In this document: positions 6,351 through 8,482 of the stretch, in pieces | Layout: every line of letters begins with the position of its first letter | Position numbering within the stretch: the first letter of the stretch is position 1 | Assembly (NCBI GenBank): GCA_028716125.1 | Contig: JAQUQK010000074.1 | Coordinates: 1-8,482 of the forward strand | Reading direction: 5' to 3' | Source of the DNA: Thermoplasmatota archaeon | Lineage (GTDB): Archaea; Thermoplasmatota; JAQUQK01 | DNA length: 8,482 nt | Notes under the pieces: model-generated | What the model was told of the DNA's origin: nothing | Databases searched by the model: none | Seen by the model: the letters and a program-made list of their open reading frames with translations, nothing else | Program-made: the position numbers and the translations under genes

Positions 6351-7112
6351 GTGCACAGCATCAGGGACGTTCTCGAATCATACCGCGCCGGAAAAATCAG
6401 CGCAGGCGAAGCGGAGGCGCAAATCCGCTCGTCGGAATTACTCGAACTAGATGGCTTTTGCATTGACCTAAATAGAGAGCGAAGGACGGGAATTCCTGAA
6501 TTTATTTTGGCGGAAGGAAAGACGCTCGATCAGATTGAGCGCGGCGTCGACGCCGTAAAGAAGCGCAAGGGATGGGCAGTGATAACTCGCGTTTCAGAAG
6601 ATGCCGTCAAGATTTTAAAGAAACACGACGGGATGAAATGCTTCCCGGAGGCGCGCCTATGCGTCGTCGGGGAAGTGCCGAAGGCCAAGCTTGACGCAAC
6701 TGTCGGCGTAATTACTGCGGGGACATCGGACATCCAGGTCGCCGAGGAAGCGCGCATAGTCTGCGAGCTCATGGGATGCAAAACAATGAAATCCTACGAC
6801 GTCGGCGTCGCCGGCATTCACAGGCTTTTTAAGCCGCTTGGGGATATGGCAGGCAAGGTTGACGTTTACATCGTCGCCGCAGGAAGGGAAGGGGCGCTTG
6901 CAGGTGTAGTCGCAGGACTTGTGGGCGCGCCGGTAATCGGCCTTCCAGTTTCCACCGGCTATGGTTTCAGAGGCAAGGGCGAGGCCGCGCTTTCGTCAAT
7001 GCTCCAATCGTGTACGCCGCTTCTTGCGGTGAATATAGATGCAGGATTCGTCGCCGGAGTCGCGGCGTCGCAAATTTGCCAGAAAATTTCTGGACGGAAA
7101 AATAAGGACTAA
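6351..7112 (+). CDS. larB: LarB, pyridinium-3,5-biscarboxylic acid mononucleotide synthase
   Basis: First enzyme of nickel-pincer nucleotide (NPN) cofactor synthesis. It carboxylates the pyridinium ring of nicotinic acid adenine dinucleotide and releases AMP, giving the biscarboxylated mononucleotide later used by LarE and LarC. Its 253 residues are normal for the family. The N-terminal half has the family segments I-R-D-V-L-E (4-9), R-R-T-G-I-P-E (44-50) and A-E-G-K-T (54-58). The C-terminal half (about 116-245) is the PurE/AIR-carboxylase-like domain, with I-T-A-G-T-S-D-I (121-128), V-A-E-E-A (130-134), A-G-R-E-G-A-L (177-183), G-L-P-V-S-T-G-Y-G (197-205) and N-I-D-A-G-F (228-233). C221 lies in the S-C-x-P segment, where I recall the catalytic cysteine. 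An in-frame TAA at 6327 and the family N-terminus support the GTG start at 6351. larC, larE and larA are not in the window. Confidence 0.93.
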   Translation: MHSIRDVLESYRAGKISAGEAEAQIRSSELLELDGFCIDLNRERRTGIPEFILAEGKTLDQIERGVDAVKKRKGWAVITRVSEDAVKILKKHDGMKCFPEARLCVVGEVPKAKLDATVGVITAGTSDIQVAEEARIVCELMGCKTMKSYDVGVAGIHRLFKPLGDMAGKVDVYIVAAGREGALAGVVAGLVGAPVIGLPVSTGYGFRGKGEAALSSMLQSCTPLLAVNIDAGFVAGVAASQICQKISGRKNKD

Positions 7113-7118
7113 CTTGAA

Positions 7119-7125
7119 GGTGGGG
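7119..7125 (+). promoter_or_regulatory. Strong Shine-Dalgarno site of the coiled-coil gene
   Basis: GGTGGGG lies 5 nt before the ATG at 7131 and only 6 nt after the larB stop. It fixes the start and supports translation from a shared larB mRNA. Confidence 0.6.
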
Positions 7126-7130
7126 AAAAT

Positions 7131-8033
7131 ATGCCAAAACCAGCACAAGAGGAACACGGCAAATCGAAGGCAAATGCAGAGATTCGCAACGCTGAAGATA
7201 AATTCAATGAGCTTCTAAACAGGCGCAACGAAATCAACGACCAGGCGATAGCCGTGCGCGCCGAGCGCGACGCCGTCAACGAGGAGCGCAAAAAGAAGAT
7301 GGACGAGATGAACGCCCTCAAGGCGAAGCGCGACGCCGCAAATGCCGAAATGCGCCTCCACAAGGACAGGCGCAACGAATTGCAGAATGCAGCAAGGGGC
7401 CTCATAGACACTTTCAAAGGCAAGAAAAAGGGGGTTTTCAAGAGCTTGCCGCTGCACGCCGAGGAGCTGAAGGCGGAAATCCAGATGCTTGAATATAAGC
7501 AGGAAACCGTCCCGATGCCAGTGCAGGAAGAGAATGATCTCATCAAGCAGATTCGCGCAAAGTGGAAGGAATACCAGGAAATCGAGAAGAAGATTGGTGA
7601 GCAGGAGAAAATCCAGATAGACCTTTCCGACACCGAGAAGGCGATACACGACCTTTTCACAAAGGCCGACGCAGAGCACGTGCAGGTCCAGGAATTCTAC
7701 AAGGACGCGCAGGACAGCCACAAGAAATTCATGGAAATCGTCCAGGAAATCTCATACCTCATCGCAGAGTCGAACAAGAAGCACGAGGATTACATAAAGC
7801 TCCGCGAGCAGGCGAACTCGTTCCACGAGAAAGCCATGGAGATGCGCATAAACATCCTCGAGATGAGGAAGGAAAACCGCAAGATAATCGACGACTTGAA
7901 AGCGGAAATCCGCAGGCAGAACGACGATGCTAGAAGGTCGCTTTTCGACGAGAAGCAGATTGCGCAAAAGCAGGAAATGAAGATGGAAGACCTAAAGCAG
8001 GGGAAGAAGATAGTCCTCGGCGGCGGCTTTTAG
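7131..8033 (+). CDS. Archaeal coiled-coil protein (COG1340-like), function unknown
   Basis: A 300-residue, highly charged protein with no cysteine, one tryptophan (W145), no signal peptide and no membrane segment. Two long helical coiled coils (about 14-90 and 132-290) flank a break with G-K-K-K-G (97-101), L-P-L-H and P-M-P (128-130). This layout suggests an antiparallel or hinged helical rod. The first coil carries R-(N/D)-(E/A)-x-N-type units with R at 32, 46, 67 and 81, spaced by 14, 21 and 14 residues, all multiples of seven. The central L-E-Y-K-Q-E-T (120-126) resembles the conserved E-W/Y-K-Q-T motif of COG1340, an archaeal family sometimes mislabelled as phosphoserine phosphatase; no phosphatase motif is present. 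The protein ends in G-G-G-F. It lies 18 nt after larB and is probably co-transcribed. Role unknown; structural scaffold or SMC-like rod are possibilities. Confidence 0.88.
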   Translation: MPKPAQEEHGKSKANAEIRNAEDKFNELLNRRNEINDQAIAVRAERDAVNEERKKKMDEMNALKAKRDAANAEMRLHKDRRNELQNAARGLIDTFKGKKKGVFKSLPLHAEELKAEIQMLEYKQETVPMPVQEENDLIKQIRAKWKEYQEIEKKIGEQEKIQIDLSDTEKAIHDLFTKADAEHVQVQEFYKDAQDSHKKFMEIVQEISYLIAESNKKHEDYIKLREQANSFHEKAMEMRINILEMRKENRKIIDDLKAEIRRQNDDARRSLFDEKQIAQKQEMKMEDLKQGKKIVLGGGF

Positions 8034-8061
8034 GCAAGTTGTCAGTTATCGGCATTCATTT

Positions 8062-8091
8062 GCGTTTTTTCTCAAGTTTTCTCCGATTTTT
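8062..8091 (+). terminator. T-rich terminator region after the larB/coiled-coil operon
   Basis: Three T runs (8065-8070, 8077-8080, 8087-8091) occur 30-60 nt after the coiled-coil stop, with no convincing hairpin. This fits an archaeal T-tract terminator. The remaining spacer to 8136 is AT-rich; an AAAGAATTAA stretch at 8101-8110, about 30 nt before the next ATG, could be the TATA element of the next gene. Confidence 0.5.
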
Positions 8092-8136
8092 GTGAATTGA
8101 AAAGAATTAAGTGGGAGTAGCCAATAATCGTTTTCA

Positions 8137-8482
8137 ATGAATGGTAAGGCAATAATCGCGATTTCCACAATCGCCGCCATTTCACTAATGGCAATTGGTT
8201 TTTCAATAATGTTTTACCCGCAAATGCAAATCCGGGAAGCAACGAAAGACGATAAGATAATTTTCACTTACTATTTTTACTGGTATGACAATGCATCTGG
8301 TTTTCATGTAAAGGAAGGGGGCGACTCGCTCTCACATCATCCGTTCAACGGCGGATATGGAAATTTTTCATGCGTTAATCCGGAGTGGCACAGGTTTGAG
8401 ATTGAAAATATGATGCGCGCCGGCATAGACGTCATTCTTCCTATTTACTGGGGCGACATTTACAGTCAAATCTGGTCAAATA
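8137..8482 (+). CDS. Membrane-anchored or secreted protein, GH99/GH71-like TIM barrel suspected (partial)
   Basis: An open frame continues past the right edge; 115 residues are visible. Residues 5-27 form a single hydrophobic segment behind K4, with no lipobox, so it is a signal anchor or a signal peptide. The next part reads I41-I-F-T-Y-Y-F-Y-W-Y-D51, a typical first barrel strand. After a loop with H67-H68-P69 comes W84-H85-R86-F87-E88, then A95-G-I-D-V-I-L-P-I-Y-W-G106. A Y-Y-x-W-Y strand followed by an M-x-x-A-G-I-D-x-(hydrophobic)-W-G strand is reminiscent of GH99/GH71-like glycoside hydrolases and related uncharacterised proteins. The catalytic residues would lie beyond the window, so the assignment is tentative. 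The start is the first ATG after the spacer; no SD is visible, so the mRNA may be leaderless. Confidence 0.7.
   Translation, partial: MNGKAIIAISTIAAISLMAIGFSIMFYPQMQIREATKDDKIIFTYYFYWYDNASGFHVKEGGDSLSHHPFNGGYGNFSCVNPEWHRFEIENMMRAGIDVILPIYWGDIYSQIWSN

Noticed and set aside
7109..7660. 183-codon minus-strand open frame opposite the coiled-coil gene
   Set aside because: It is rich in Ser, Phe and Arg as expected from reading a Lys/Glu-rich coiled coil backwards, and the plus-strand gene has a strong SD.

Overview
The window looks archaeal. It encodes an archaeal/eukaryal-type (alpha2) glycyl-tRNA synthetase, a surface protein ending in a PGF-CTERM archaeosortase signal, an archaeal coiled-coil protein of the COG1340 kind, and T-tract terminators. 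Shine-Dalgarno (SD) sequences match the GGAGGTGATC pattern. The PGF-CTERM signal and gene mix suggest a euryarchaeal lineage, perhaps Thermoplasmatota; that placement is inference. Coding is dense, and I see no RNA genes, insertion sequences, CRISPR arrays or phage genes.

Minus-strand block (about 1-6260, read right to left): a small amidohydrolase, a universal stress protein (UspA family), a four-CBS protein with a basic N-terminal tail, and glycyl-tRNA synthetase. They are 14-22 nt apart, so they probably form one operon that ends at a T-rich terminator after glyS. After a 117-nt spacer comes an envelope pair: a secreted PGF-CTERM protein built from about four carboxypeptidase-regulatory-like repeats, whose 3' end meets the start of a predicted lipoprotein with a V-H-E-W-G motif. 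The lipoprotein runs off the left edge.

Plus-strand block (about 6351-8482): larB, an enzyme for the nickel-pincer nucleotide cofactor, probably leaderless from a GTG start. Eighteen nt later comes a 300-residue coiled-coil protein, then a T-rich terminator region. A further gene starts at 8137 and runs off the right edge. It encodes a membrane-anchored or secreted protein resembling the N-terminal part of a GH99/GH71-like TIM-barrel glycoside hydrolase.

Functionally, the minus-strand operon combines nucleotide-binding proteins (UspA fold, CBS domains) with a purine/pyrimidine-deaminase-like amidohydrolase and a housekeeping tRNA synthetase. This is compatible with a link between energy or nucleotide status and translation, but that is a hypothesis. 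Three envelope proteins (the pair on the left, the GH-like one on the right) suggest surface polysaccharide or glycoprotein business. I do not see a clear-cut new system. The best leads are the basic-tailed CBS protein, the PGF-CTERM/HEWG lipoprotein pair, and the heptad-phased coiled-coil protein next to larB.
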